DNA of 5,182 nt from CAYSLA01 sp964431685 (GTDB lineage Bacteria; Armatimonadota; UBA5829): NCBI GenBank assembly GCA_964431685.1, contig CAYSLA010000214.1, positions 1 to 5,182 of the forward strand, written 5' to 3'. How positions within the stretch are numbered: the first letter of the stretch is position 1; each line of letters begins with the position of its first letter. A program made the translations under genes and the position numbers. Positions 1 to 5,133 of this stretch are shown one piece after another. Below the pieces are notes generated by a model that searched no databases, had not been told where the DNA came from, and saw nothing but the letters and a program-made list of their open reading frames with translations.

Positions 1-206
1 CGCAGTATCGACTCCCCGATCCTGCCGCCCGCAAATCCGGTTGCCACACTGTCATATCCGAGGGTTCTCAGCACCCGGCTGACATTGATGCCTTTGCCGC
101 CGGCTACCGACTTTGTGTCAATGGGCCGGTGAACCCGGTCCAGAGTGAAGCCCTCGATTACGTAGGTTTTGTCTATCGCGGCATTTGGGGTGACAGTTAC
201 GATCAA
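1..206 (-). CDS. 1-phosphofructokinase / tagatose-6-phosphate kinase family (PfkB superfamily), N-terminal part, cut by window edge
   Basis: The visible N-terminus reads IVTVTPNAAIDKTY, followed by a linker and then VAGGKGINVSRVLRTLGY and TGFAGGRIGE. This is the first strand of the PfkB fold followed by the GGKGxN substrate-binding loop, the signature of the FruK/LacC branch, which phosphorylates fructose-1-phosphate or tagatose-6-phosphate in the cytoplasm using ATP. The ATP-binding C-terminal half lies outside the window, so the exact substrate cannot be read. I chose the TTG start at 206 for two reasons: it puts IVTVTPN at the very N-terminus, as is usual in the family, and it has CGGGAG 9 nt upstream. 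The alternative is an ATG at 245 that adds 13 residues (MGLPIEVNREHVR), but that ATG sits inside a perfect palindrome and has only a distant AGGTGAG. The usual NPA of the first motif is NAA here. The gene has its own promoter at 272-300. Family assignment is confident, while the start and exact substrate are not. Confidence 0.85.
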   Translation of the reverse strand, partial: MIVTVTPNAAIDKTYVIEGFTLDRVHRPIDTKSVAGGKGINVSRVLRTLGYDSVATGFAGGRIGESIL

Positions 207-228
207 GCGGACGTGCTCCCGATTCACT

Positions 229-248
229 TCGATGGGGAGTCCCATCGA
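229..248. repeat. Perfect 8-bp palindrome in the kinase leader (possible operator or RNA hairpin)
   Basis: TCGATGGG, a 4-base spacer GAGT, then CCCATCGA form a perfect inverted repeat. It lies about 17-36 nt downstream of the inferred transcription start of the kinase promoter and swallows the upstream ATG candidate at 245. As RNA it would be a short, stable tetraloop hairpin. As DNA it is placed where a repressor operator would sit. The symmetry is seen directly; either function is inference. Confidence 0.5.
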
Positions 249-271
249 GAATTTGTTGCTCACCTGAGGAG

Positions 272-300
272 ATTGTACGAGCCTCACAGTGACCTGTCAA
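272..300 (-). promoter_or_regulatory. Near-consensus sigma70 promoter for the sugar kinase gene
   Basis: On the minus strand TTGACA (295-300) is followed by a 17-base spacer and TACAAT (272-277). This is a perfect -35 and a 5/6 -10 at optimal spacing. Transcription would start near 265. That leaves about 20 nt before the ATG at 245, or about 59 nt before the preferred TTG at 206. Confidence 0.75.
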
Positions 301-337
301 ACGCGATGCGTTGCACGATACAAGGAGTGCGAGAGAG

Positions 338-374
338 AAAAAATTGACTTGGCTGATGGGCGGCCAGCCAAGCC
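338..374 (-). terminator. Intrinsic (rho-independent) terminator
   Basis: On the minus strand the 8-bp stem CTTGGCTG / CAGCCAAG (365-372 with 348-355) extends by one G-U and one G-C pair to 10 bp. It closes a 9-base loop and is followed by AA and six consecutive T residues (338-343). It would stop any read-through from kdsB and also the short transcript from the promoter at 412-440. It lies about 150 nt beyond the kdsB stop codon and just upstream of the kinase promoter. Confidence 0.75.
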
Positions 375-405
375 CAGCAGAGGTAGTGAAAGGAGAAAAA
401 GAAGC
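338..405 (-). ncRNA. Candidate small non-coding RNA (or attenuated leader), about 68 nt
   Basis: A near-consensus promoter (412-440, with an A-rich upstream tract) would start transcription near 405, and an intrinsic terminator ends near 338. Between them there is no ATG or usable reading frame on the transcribed strand. The 5' half is almost entirely pyrimidine and unpaired, with CUUUUUCUCC-type runs that include UCUCCUUUC, complementary to Shine-Dalgarno sequences. The 3' half is the terminator hairpin with its U tract. This architecture (C/U-rich single-stranded seed plus terminator stem) resembles trans-acting sRNAs. The alternative is a leader of the downstream kinase gene controlled by termination. 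Ends are predicted from promoter and terminator only. Confidence 0.45.
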
Positions 406-411
406 GAGAAG

Positions 412-463
412 ATGATACCAGGTTTTCTATTAGATGTCAACACTTATTTTGATATTTTTTTCA
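412..463 (-). promoter_or_regulatory. Strong sigma70-type promoter with A-rich UP-like element
   Basis: On the minus strand TTGACA (435-440), a 17-base spacer and TATCAT (412-417) form a perfect -35 with a 5/6 -10. Immediately upstream of the -35, positions 444-463 are almost pure A/T with A-tracts (GAAAAAAATATCAAAATAA), as in UP elements that bind the RNA polymerase alpha subunit. No coding gene starts directly behind it. The first thing downstream is the terminator at 338-374, then the kinase gene with its own promoter. Confidence 0.65.
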
Positions 464-485
464 TGCAGGCCGAAATGTTCTCTTA

Positions 486-507
486 ATGGCAGGCGGCGCC
501 TCGCCAT
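486..507. repeat. GC-rich inverted repeat just after kdsB
   Basis: ATGGC and GCCAT bracket a GC-rich core containing GGCG/CGCC, so several hairpin pairings are possible. On the minus strand it starts about 20 nt after the kdsB stop codon but is followed by TAAGAGAAC rather than a T-run. It is therefore not a convincing intrinsic terminator. It may stabilise the 3' end of the operon mRNA. Confidence 0.35.
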
Positions 508-526
508 TTCTTGTGAGCGGGCACGC

Positions 527-1372
527 TCAGAGGTCTGAATCCATCGCAATCTGGCGAACTGTCTCCAGATCATCTATTGTGTCTACACCCACTGGCTTAT
601 CAGAAACCATCGCCATTTTAATAGAGTGCCCGTTCTCCAGCACTCTGAGCTGCTCAAGCGACTCAGTTCTCTCGAGGGGAGTCGGTTCCAACTGGGATAG
701 TCGCATAAGGAAGCTCTTGCGGTAAGCATACAGGCCCATGTGTCCAAACCAGCCAGGGCAGGCATCTTCTCTGCGCGGGTAAGGAATGGGGAATCTGGAG
801 AAGTACATCGCGAAACCGCGATTGTCGGTCACCACCTTCACCAGGTTTGCGTTCTGCGCTTCTTCCCAACTGATGGGAAACATCAGGCTGGCCATCTGCA
901 CATCTGGGTCTGAGAACGGTTCCAGAGCCCGTTGGATGGACTCGGGGCTTACGAGGGGTTCGTCTCCTTGCACGTTGACAACGATGTCTACGTCCAGGCC
1001 AGCTACTGCTTCCGCAACCCTGTCTGTGCCGGATGTGTGCGCGTCGCTGGTCATTACAGCTCTCCCTCCGAACGCGCACACTGCCTCGGCAATCTCCACA
1101 TCGCAGGTCGCCACTATGACCTCGCTGATGCCGGTTGCGCGTTTGGACCGCTCGTATACCCACTGAATCATCGGTTTGCCGCAGAGGTCGGCAAGTGGTT
1201 TGCCCGGGAACCTGGTTGCGCTCATACGAGCGGGAATTACGACTATGCTTCGCGGACGCGTGTCCCGAAGCAGATCTGGCGGAACAGCTTCCCCATCCGT
1301 TTCGGAGGGGGTTAGGCAGAGGTGCTGGTCTTCGGGGCACACGCCCGGTAAGTATTCACCGCAGGATTTCAT
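527..1372 (-). CDS. kdsB: 3-deoxy-manno-octulosonate cytidylyltransferase (CMP-Kdo synthetase)
   Basis: KdsB transfers CMP from CTP to Kdo, giving CMP-Kdo for the inner core of lipopolysaccharide, in the cytoplasm. Family motifs in order are: VVIPARMSATRFPGKPL (44-60), the nucleotide-binding start of the fold; GKPMI (65-69); TSGTDRVAE (113-121); NVQGDEP (133-139), with the Mg-binding Asp137; LVKVV (177-181); FSRFPIPY (191-198); HMGLYAYR (211-218); PLERTESLEQLRVLENG (232-248); and VGVDTIDDLE (261-270), with the second metal Asp264. The catalytic part is about 240 residues, normal for the family. It is preceded by about 41 extra residues containing Cys4, Cys12 and Cys19. No ATG, GTG or TTG occurs in frame between GTG codon 11 and the conserved core, so the extension seems real. 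A family VATD is VATC here (Cys90). The ATG lies 7 nt after the dprA stop with only a weak AGG, which suggests translational coupling. It is the last gene of the operon. Confidence 0.93.
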   Translation of the reverse strand: MKSCGEYLPGVCPEDQHLCLTPSETDGEAVPPDLLRDTRPRSIVVIPARMSATRFPGKPLADLCGKPMIQWVYERSKRATGISEVIVATCDVEIAEAVCAFGGRAVMTSDAHTSGTDRVAEAVAGLDVDIVVNVQGDEPLVSPESIQRALEPFSDPDVQMASLMFPISWEEAQNANLVKVVTDNRGFAMYFSRFPIPYPRREDACPGWFGHMGLYAYRKSFLMRLSQLEPTPLERTESLEQLRVLENGHSIKMAMVSDKPVGVDTIDDLETVRQIAMDSDL

Positions 1373-1379
1373 AATTAGC

Positions 1380-2480
1380 CTATATCACCCTCACATAGCT
1401 GTTGCCCGGCACGCGCTTTATGACATTCTTCATTTCCAGGATTGTAAGCGTGCTGCTTACGAGAGGCGCCGGCATGCCGGTCTTTTCGATGATGGCGTCG
1501 ATGGACACGGGTTCGAGGGAGAGAAGCGAGGTAACTGACTGCTCGTCGTCACTGAGCGCGCTCAGGTCGAGGCTCATCTGCCTCGACTCATCCGACTCAT
1601 CACTACTGACCCCGAGTTCCTCAAGAATATCCTGCGCTGACTCCACGAGTGTTGCACCGTCTTTGATGAGCTTGTGGCAGCCTCTGTTCCGCTCGTCATC
1701 CACGTTGCCCGGCACTGCGTAGACATCTCGTCCCTGTTCTCCTGCGTACCCCGCGGTAATGAGAGCGCCCGATGCTTCCGGGCTCTGGCAGACAAGCACT
1801 CCCAGGCTCATACCACTGATCACCCTGTTTCGAGGCGGAAACCGCCACGGTTCGGGCGATGAGCCGAGCGGGAACTCTGATACCACCGCGCCGCTCTCGC
1901 ACACCGCGTCAAAGAGCTTGGAGTTCTCGGGAGGATAATTCACGTCTATGCCGCATCCCAGCACCGCTACGGTTCTCCCGCCTGCCTTCAGGGCGCCTTT
2001 GTGGGCAGAGGTATCCACACCTCTTGCGCCGCCGCTCACAATAGTGAGTCCCGCACCGGCGAGGTCGTGAGCGATTCTCTCGGCGATGCTACGCCCGTAG
2101 ACGCTCGCTCGGCGCGATCCCACGATTCCCATCGCCATCTTGTCTCGCTCTGCCAGTTTGCCGCGGACGTAGAGTACCACCGGCGGATCATATATCTGGC
2201 TAAGCATCACTGGGTAGAGCCCGGAGACCACTGGAACCACGGTGGCGGCAAGCCGTTCAAGCACGGCCAGGTCCTTGTCGACAGCCGCCGCGGGAGGACC
2301 AAGAACCTTTTCGCGTCCCTTGTCCGTCAGCTCGCCAACCCTGCTCAGCTCCTCTTCGGAGGCCTCGAAAACAGCCTCCGGAGTCCCGAAGCGATCTATG
2401 AGCGCATTGGCTGCCCGTGCTGTAAGTTCAAGGCGGCTGAGCCGGAGCCAGGCCCGCAGTTCGGTCTCATCAGCAACCAT
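1380..2480 (-). CDS. dprA: DNA processing protein DprA/Smf (RecA loader)
   Basis: DprA binds incoming single-stranded DNA in the cytoplasm and loads RecA during natural transformation; it is also widespread in bacteria not known to be competent. The 366-residue protein has the usual order. A helical SAM/HhH-like N-terminus (about 5-65) is followed by the YPVMLSQIYDPPVVLY segment (89-104). The Rossmann-like DprA core carries GIVGSRRASVYG (118-129), SGGARGVDTSAHKGAL (149-164), VLGCGIDVNYPPEN (173-186), SEFPLG (201-206), FPPRNRVISGMS (214-225), SGALITA (237-243), GRDVYAVPG (250-258) and LIKDGATLV (271-279). An acidic Ser/Asp-rich linker (292-313) leads to a C-terminal winged-helix domain (about 314-366). 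I chose the ATG at 2480 rather than the TTG at 2501: GGAG overlapping the upstream gene's last codons lies 10 nt before it. The gap to the upstream stop is 7 nt, and to kdsB also 7 nt, so it is the middle gene of an operon. Confidence 0.95.
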   Translation of the reverse strand: MVADETELRAWLRLSRLELTARAANALIDRFGTPEAVFEASEEELSRVGELTDKGREKVLGPPAAAVDKDLAVLERLAATVVPVVSGLYPVMLSQIYDPPVVLYVRGKLAERDKMAMGIVGSRRASVYGRSIAERIAHDLAGAGLTIVSGGARGVDTSAHKGALKAGGRTVAVLGCGIDVNYPPENSKLFDAVCESGAVVSEFPLGSSPEPWRFPPRNRVISGMSLGVLVCQSPEASGALITAGYAGEQGRDVYAVPGNVDDERNRGCHKLIKDGATLVESAQDILEELGVSSDESDESRQMSLDLSALSDDEQSVTSLLSLEPVSIDAIIEKTGMPAPLVSSTLTILEMKNVIKRVPGNSYVRVI

Positions 2481-2487
2481 GTCTGTC

Positions 2488-4266
2488 TTACTCCGGCACA
2501 ACTATCACGGGAGGCTCATCACCGCCGCCCGAGTCTCCGTGGCCAGGGGTCGGCGTGGTGCCGGTGCCTGGCTCGGCCGGAGTCGGCACGGGCGGAGGCG
2601 GCGCACCGTCATCACCTGCGCCATGCGCCGCTCCAGGTGCAGGGGGCGGCGGCGGCGGAGGTGGAGGAGGAGGCGCACCAGGCTCGCGCATTTCCGGAAC
2701 GGCAGGGACTGGAACCTCCGGTGTAACCGTCGGAGTCTCTTCTGTCTTCTTCTTCGTTTTGGTGATCTTTGGAGGCTCCAAGCTTGGATCGGCCATCACC
2801 GACCACTCGAGATTGTATATGTTACCGGAATAGTCCTTTGCGCTAAGCGCCAGCTTATGCGGACCACTCTCCAACTTGGCCGAGGCCTCTCCCTCTTCCG
2901 GCACCTCGGTCATAGCTTTGACAATAGATGTCCCGAAGTTGGTCTCCACCTCCAGCGGATTTCCATCCAGCGTGATTCTCACGCTGGAGAAATCGACCCC
3001 GCTTTCAGCGTCAAACAGCGCACCGGTGATCACCAGAGGCGGGGCGGCCGGCACCTTCTGGCCGTCTATCGGCGAGAAGTTGAACGCCTTCGGAGGATAG
3101 ATGTCCGGCCAGTCCTGCGTGAAGCAGCGCAGCACGCCGTCGTCGCTGAGCACGAGCAGCGAACCGTTCGCCACCGTTGGCGCGGCATAGCACCTTGCAG
3201 TCTCAACGCCGTATTCCGTCACTTTGGAGGTGAGAACGTATCTCCACAGCAGGGTTCCGTCTTTGGTAGAGTAGGCTTGTAAGGTGCCGTTGCCCGTCAC
3301 CACATATATGCTATCCCCGGCAATTATTGGGTCTGCCATCGGTCTCGAACCCATATCCACCGGGGTCTTCCACTTCAGGATGAACTGTCTCCCGCTCCAC
3401 GTATAGGCGTACAACTTGCCATCTCGGCCGGCGGCAAACACGTCTTGGCCGGATACCGCCAGATTGACAGGAATCTCAGTGCCGACAGGCACCGAGAACC
3501 GGAACTGTCCGCTCTTCGCCGACAGCACGTTGATGGTATTGCCTACAGGCATAATTACCATGTTGTCAAGCAGGATAGGCGTGATTCGCACCGGGGTGGA
3601 CGCGAGCCGGAAGTTCCACCGCAATTGTCCTGTGCTCGCCGCAAGCGCGTACAGGTTCCCGTCCGTGCAGGCAAAGAACGCCATACCACCGCCGACCGCA
3701 ATACCGCCGGACATATCGTCCCGTCCCACGAAAGGCCGTGCCCAGACCGCCCTGCCGGTGAGTGCGTCGACAGCCCGTGCGGAGTCATCATCGGATCCAA
3801 AATACACTATGCCATCTGCCACTATGGGTGAGCTGCGGATAGGCCCTGTGCTTGCGTGTCGCCATCTCAGGCCGCCAGTTGTAGCGTCAAGGCAGTATAG
3901 CACGCCATCACCGCCACCAAAATAGAAGTTGCCCTTGTAAAGCGCTGGGGTGCCTCTTACGGCCGATCCGAGGCCCTTGTCAGAAGGATACTTCCACGCG
4001 AGTTCCCCGGTATCGAGGTCTACCGCGTAGGCTCTGTCGTCTGAGACGAAGAACACCGTGTTCCCCTCTACTAGCGCCGAGGCGGGGTTGCCGCTATAGG
4101 GAGCCGATATATGCTCCCATTTCAGCACAACTGGCAGTTTGAACTTCTCAGATGTATACCCGAACTTCTCGGGGCCGTATCTCGACATCAGTGCGTCGTT
4201 GGCTCCTGCCAAGCCTGCTGATGCGGTCAAAACGAGCAGTGTCGCCGTGAGTTGACGAAGAATCAT
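2488..4266 (-). CDS. Exported PQQ-repeat beta-propeller protein with Ig-like domain and proline-rich tail
   Basis: This 592-residue protein begins with a signal peptide (MILRQ, then a hydrophobic stretch to LAGA near residue 22), so it is exported, probably to the periplasm or cell surface. About eight PQQ-like blade motifs follow at roughly 40-residue spacing, for example AYAVDLDTGELAWKY (79-93), LYCLDATTGGLRW (123-135), LYALAASTGQLRWNF (205-219) and LQAYSTKDGTLLWRY (329-343). They indicate an eight-bladed BamB/PQQ-fold propeller, with no clear sign of the cofactor or active-site residues of true quinoprotein dehydrogenases. Residues about 395-495 look like a bacterial Ig-like domain (SPIDGQ, DAESGVDFSSVRITLDG, LSAKDYSGN). 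A Lys/Thr/Pro linker follows, then a tail with eleven prolines (532-542) and a Gly/Pro/Asp-rich end. I chose the ATG at 4266, with GGAGGG 7 nt upstream, over a TTG at 4293. It is the first gene of the dprA-kdsB operon, behind the promoter at 4308-4336. Function is unknown; scaffold or binding is inferred. Confidence 0.88.
   Translation of the reverse strand: MILRQLTATLLVLTASAGLAGANDALMSRYGPEKFGYTSEKFKLPVVLKWEHISAPYSGNPASALVEGNTVFFVSDDRAYAVDLDTGELAWKYPSDKGLGSAVRGTPALYKGNFYFGGGDGVLYCLDATTGGLRWRHASTGPIRSSPIVADGIVYFGSDDDSARAVDALTGRAVWARPFVGRDDMSGGIAVGGGMAFFACTDGNLYALAASTGQLRWNFRLASTPVRITPILLDNMVIMPVGNTINVLSAKSGQFRFSVPVGTEIPVNLAVSGQDVFAAGRDGKLYAYTWSGRQFILKWKTPVDMGSRPMADPIIAGDSIYVVTGNGTLQAYSTKDGTLLWRYVLTSKVTEYGVETARCYAAPTVANGSLLVLSDDGVLRCFTQDWPDIYPPKAFNFSPIDGQKVPAAPPLVITGALFDAESGVDFSSVRITLDGNPLEVETNFGTSIVKAMTEVPEEGEASAKLESGPHKLALSAKDYSGNIYNLEWSVMADPSLEPPKITKTKKKTEETPTVTPEVPVPAVPEMREPGAPPPPPPPPPPPAPGAAHGAGDDGAPPPPVPTPAEPGTGTTPTPGHGDSGGGDEPPVIVVPE
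2641..2673 (-). repeat. Eleven consecutive proline codons (low-complexity CCN tract)
   Basis: Positions 2641-2673 read on the minus strand as eleven CCN codons in a row, using CCT, CCA, CCG and CCC. The mixed codons mean it is not a pure trinucleotide microsatellite. Flanking sequence (about 2491-2720) is rich in Pro, Gly, Thr and Ala codons. Such a run normally needs elongation factor P to avoid ribosome stalling. Confidence 0.85.
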
Positions 4267-4307
4267 CGCGGAACCCTCCAGCCTGCGGTGCAATTCCTAC
4301 CACTCAG

Positions 4308-4336
4308 ATTATACAGACCGTTTCCTCGAGCGTCAA
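4308..4336 (-). promoter_or_regulatory. Near-consensus sigma70 promoter of the propeller-dprA-kdsB operon
   Basis: On the minus strand TTGACG (4331-4336), a 17-base spacer and TATAAT (4308-4313) form a 5/6 -35 and a perfect -10. The transcription start would be near 4301, giving a 5' leader of about 35 nt that contains the GGAGGG ribosome binding site before the ATG at 4266. Confidence 0.8.
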
Positions 4337-4377
4337 CAATATCGGCTCATCCGAGTCCGAGAGTCGGCGGCAGGGCG

Positions 4378-4419
4378 TATTGAAGCCCGCCGCGGATTGC
4401 CAAGCGGCGGGCTTCAATA
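4378..4419. terminator. Perfect 16-bp inverted repeat, probable terminator of the PEP-CTERM gene
   Basis: TATTGAAGCCCGCCGC (4378-4393) and its exact reverse complement (4404-4419) flank a 10-base loop. The stem begins 30 nt after the PEP-CTERM stop codon and ends about 40 nt before the -35 of the next promoter. The GC-rich centre and AT-rich ends suit an intrinsic terminator usable in both directions. However, the 3' arm ends CTTCAATA rather than in an uninterrupted T-run, so termination may be imperfect or factor-assisted. Confidence 0.65.
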
Positions 4420-4449
4420 ATCGCAACGGACCTGTTACACAGCGGAGCG

Positions 4450-5022
4450 CTATGCTCTACGTCGTCTGAGGATAAGCAGCGGTATCAGACCGCCAGCCAG
4501 GGCCGCAAACGATGAAGGCTCCGGAACAACTCCGCCTCTAAGCGTGGCTCTTCCGCCATAGCCCAGGGCTATCGAGCCGTCTCCGTCCGGCACCTCGTTC
4601 ACAACGATCATCTCTATTGTGAAGGTGCCGCCGTCTGCGATAGGGGCGAACGCGAAGCTGAGGTTTACGGTTCCGGTTCCGTCAGCGTCAGCCCAGCTCC
4701 AGCCTCCAACGGGCGTGCCGTTGACCTTGACGTCCCAGTCAACCGCCCAACCCGGATACAGGACATTTTCGGTGACCTCGAAAATGAGGTCTAGTCCGTC
4801 CACATAGGCGAGCCCGGTGCCGGTAAATGTCTCACCAACCATATCCCCTCGGCTCACTGACCAGAAATAGCCCATTCCACCCCCGCCCAAGTGGCCCACA
4901 CTGGCGACCACTGTCGATGATGCGGAAGGGAATTCGCCTGTCCAGGATGCGGCGCTAACGCCTCCTGACAGGGCAATACCCATCAGCGCAACAGCAATTA
5001 CGAAGACCAACGTTCTTTTCAT
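4450..5022 (-). CDS. PEP-CTERM sorting domain protein, secreted, function unknown
   Basis: The 190-residue precursor starts with a signal peptide (MKRTLVFVIAVALMGIALSG, cleavage expected near VSA-A, residues 24-25). It ends with a PEP-CTERM signal: VPEPSS (166-171), a hydrophobic segment (AALAGGLIPLLIL, 173-185) and the basic tail RRRRA. Such tails are cut by an exosortase, and the protein is delivered to the surface or exopolysaccharide matrix. The 140-residue middle is Gly-, Thr-, Asp- and aromatic-rich with alternating hydrophobic strands (for example LIFEVTENVLYPGWAVDWDV), which suggests a beta-sandwich. It has no Cys and no catalytic motif I recognise. I chose the ATG at 5022 because GGAGG lies 8 nt upstream and the signal peptide starts exactly there; the longer TTG start at 5124 would overlap the promoter. 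It appears monocistronic, closed by the inverted repeat at 4378-4419. The sorting call is firm; the function of the mature domain is unknown. Confidence 0.9.
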   Translation of the reverse strand: MKRTLVFVIAVALMGIALSGGVSAASWTGEFPSASSTVVASVGHLGGGGMGYFWSVSRGDMVGETFTGTGLAYVDGLDLIFEVTENVLYPGWAVDWDVKVNGTPVGGWSWADADGTGTVNLSFAFAPIADGGTFTIEMIVVNEVPDGDGSIALGYGGRATLRGGVVPEPSSFAALAGGLIPLLILRRRRA

Positions 5023-5099
5023 TTCCTGCTCCTCCGTCTGAGGATCGCCTGCCTTATTGAGACGGCAAACCCCAGTCTGGCTCATATACGAGCCATTTC
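5023..5099 (-). promoter_or_regulatory. Structured 5' leader of the PEP-CTERM gene (candidate)
   Basis: Two foldings are visible. A hairpin with stem TGGCTC/GAGCCA and a 6-base loop occupies 5078-5095, at the start of the predicted leader. Further down, CCGTCT (5060-5065 on the minus strand) can pair with AGACGG (5034-5039), whose last two bases are the first two of the GGAGG ribosome binding site. That pairing could mask the site. The pairings are seen directly. Regulation is inference, and I recognise no known riboswitch class. Confidence 0.3.
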
Positions 5100-5105
5100 T
5101 AATGA

Positions 5106-5133
5106 AGTGTACCCTTGTCTGCAAAAAGGTAAA
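5106..5133 (-). promoter_or_regulatory. Possible sigma70 promoter of the PEP-CTERM gene
   Basis: On the minus strand TTTACC (5128-5133), a 16-base spacer and TACACT (5106-5111) give about 4/6 matches at each box, so it is weaker than the other promoters here. Transcription would start near 5099, just before the leader hairpin. No sigma54-type GG/GC pair was found, though such promoters occur upstream of some PEP-CTERM genes. Confidence 0.4.

Noticed and set aside
412..486. Short plus-strand ORF of 24 codons beginning at ATG 412
   Set aside because: The nearest GGAG is about 16 nt away, there is no plus-strand promoter, and the AT-rich stretch is better explained as a UP-like promoter element on the other strand.
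486..507. GC-rich hairpin after kdsB as the main operon terminator
   Set aside because: No T-run follows on the minus strand. The structure at 338-374 with six T residues is a much better terminator.
786..1315. Plus-strand frames over kdsB (786-1166, 932-1315)
   Set aside because: They are antisense to a gene with many conserved motifs and show no recognisable protein features of their own.
2242..3282. Long plus-strand open frames (2001-2726, 2242-3282) and a poly-glycine frame (2555-2833)
   Set aside because: They are antisense to the propeller gene and dprA. Their composition (Arg/Gly runs) merely mirrors the proline-rich coding strand, and they lack domain motifs or sensible ribosome binding sites.
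4267..4293. TTG start at 4293 extending the propeller protein by nine residues
   Set aside because: The ATG at 4266 has GGAGGG at ideal spacing and begins the signal peptide directly. The longer form would put charged residues ahead of it and start almost at the transcription start.
5023..5124. TTG start at 5124 extending the PEP-CTERM protein by 34 residues
   Set aside because: The extra residues hide the signal peptide, the start lies upstream of the likely transcription start, and the ATG at 5022 has a perfect GGAGG.
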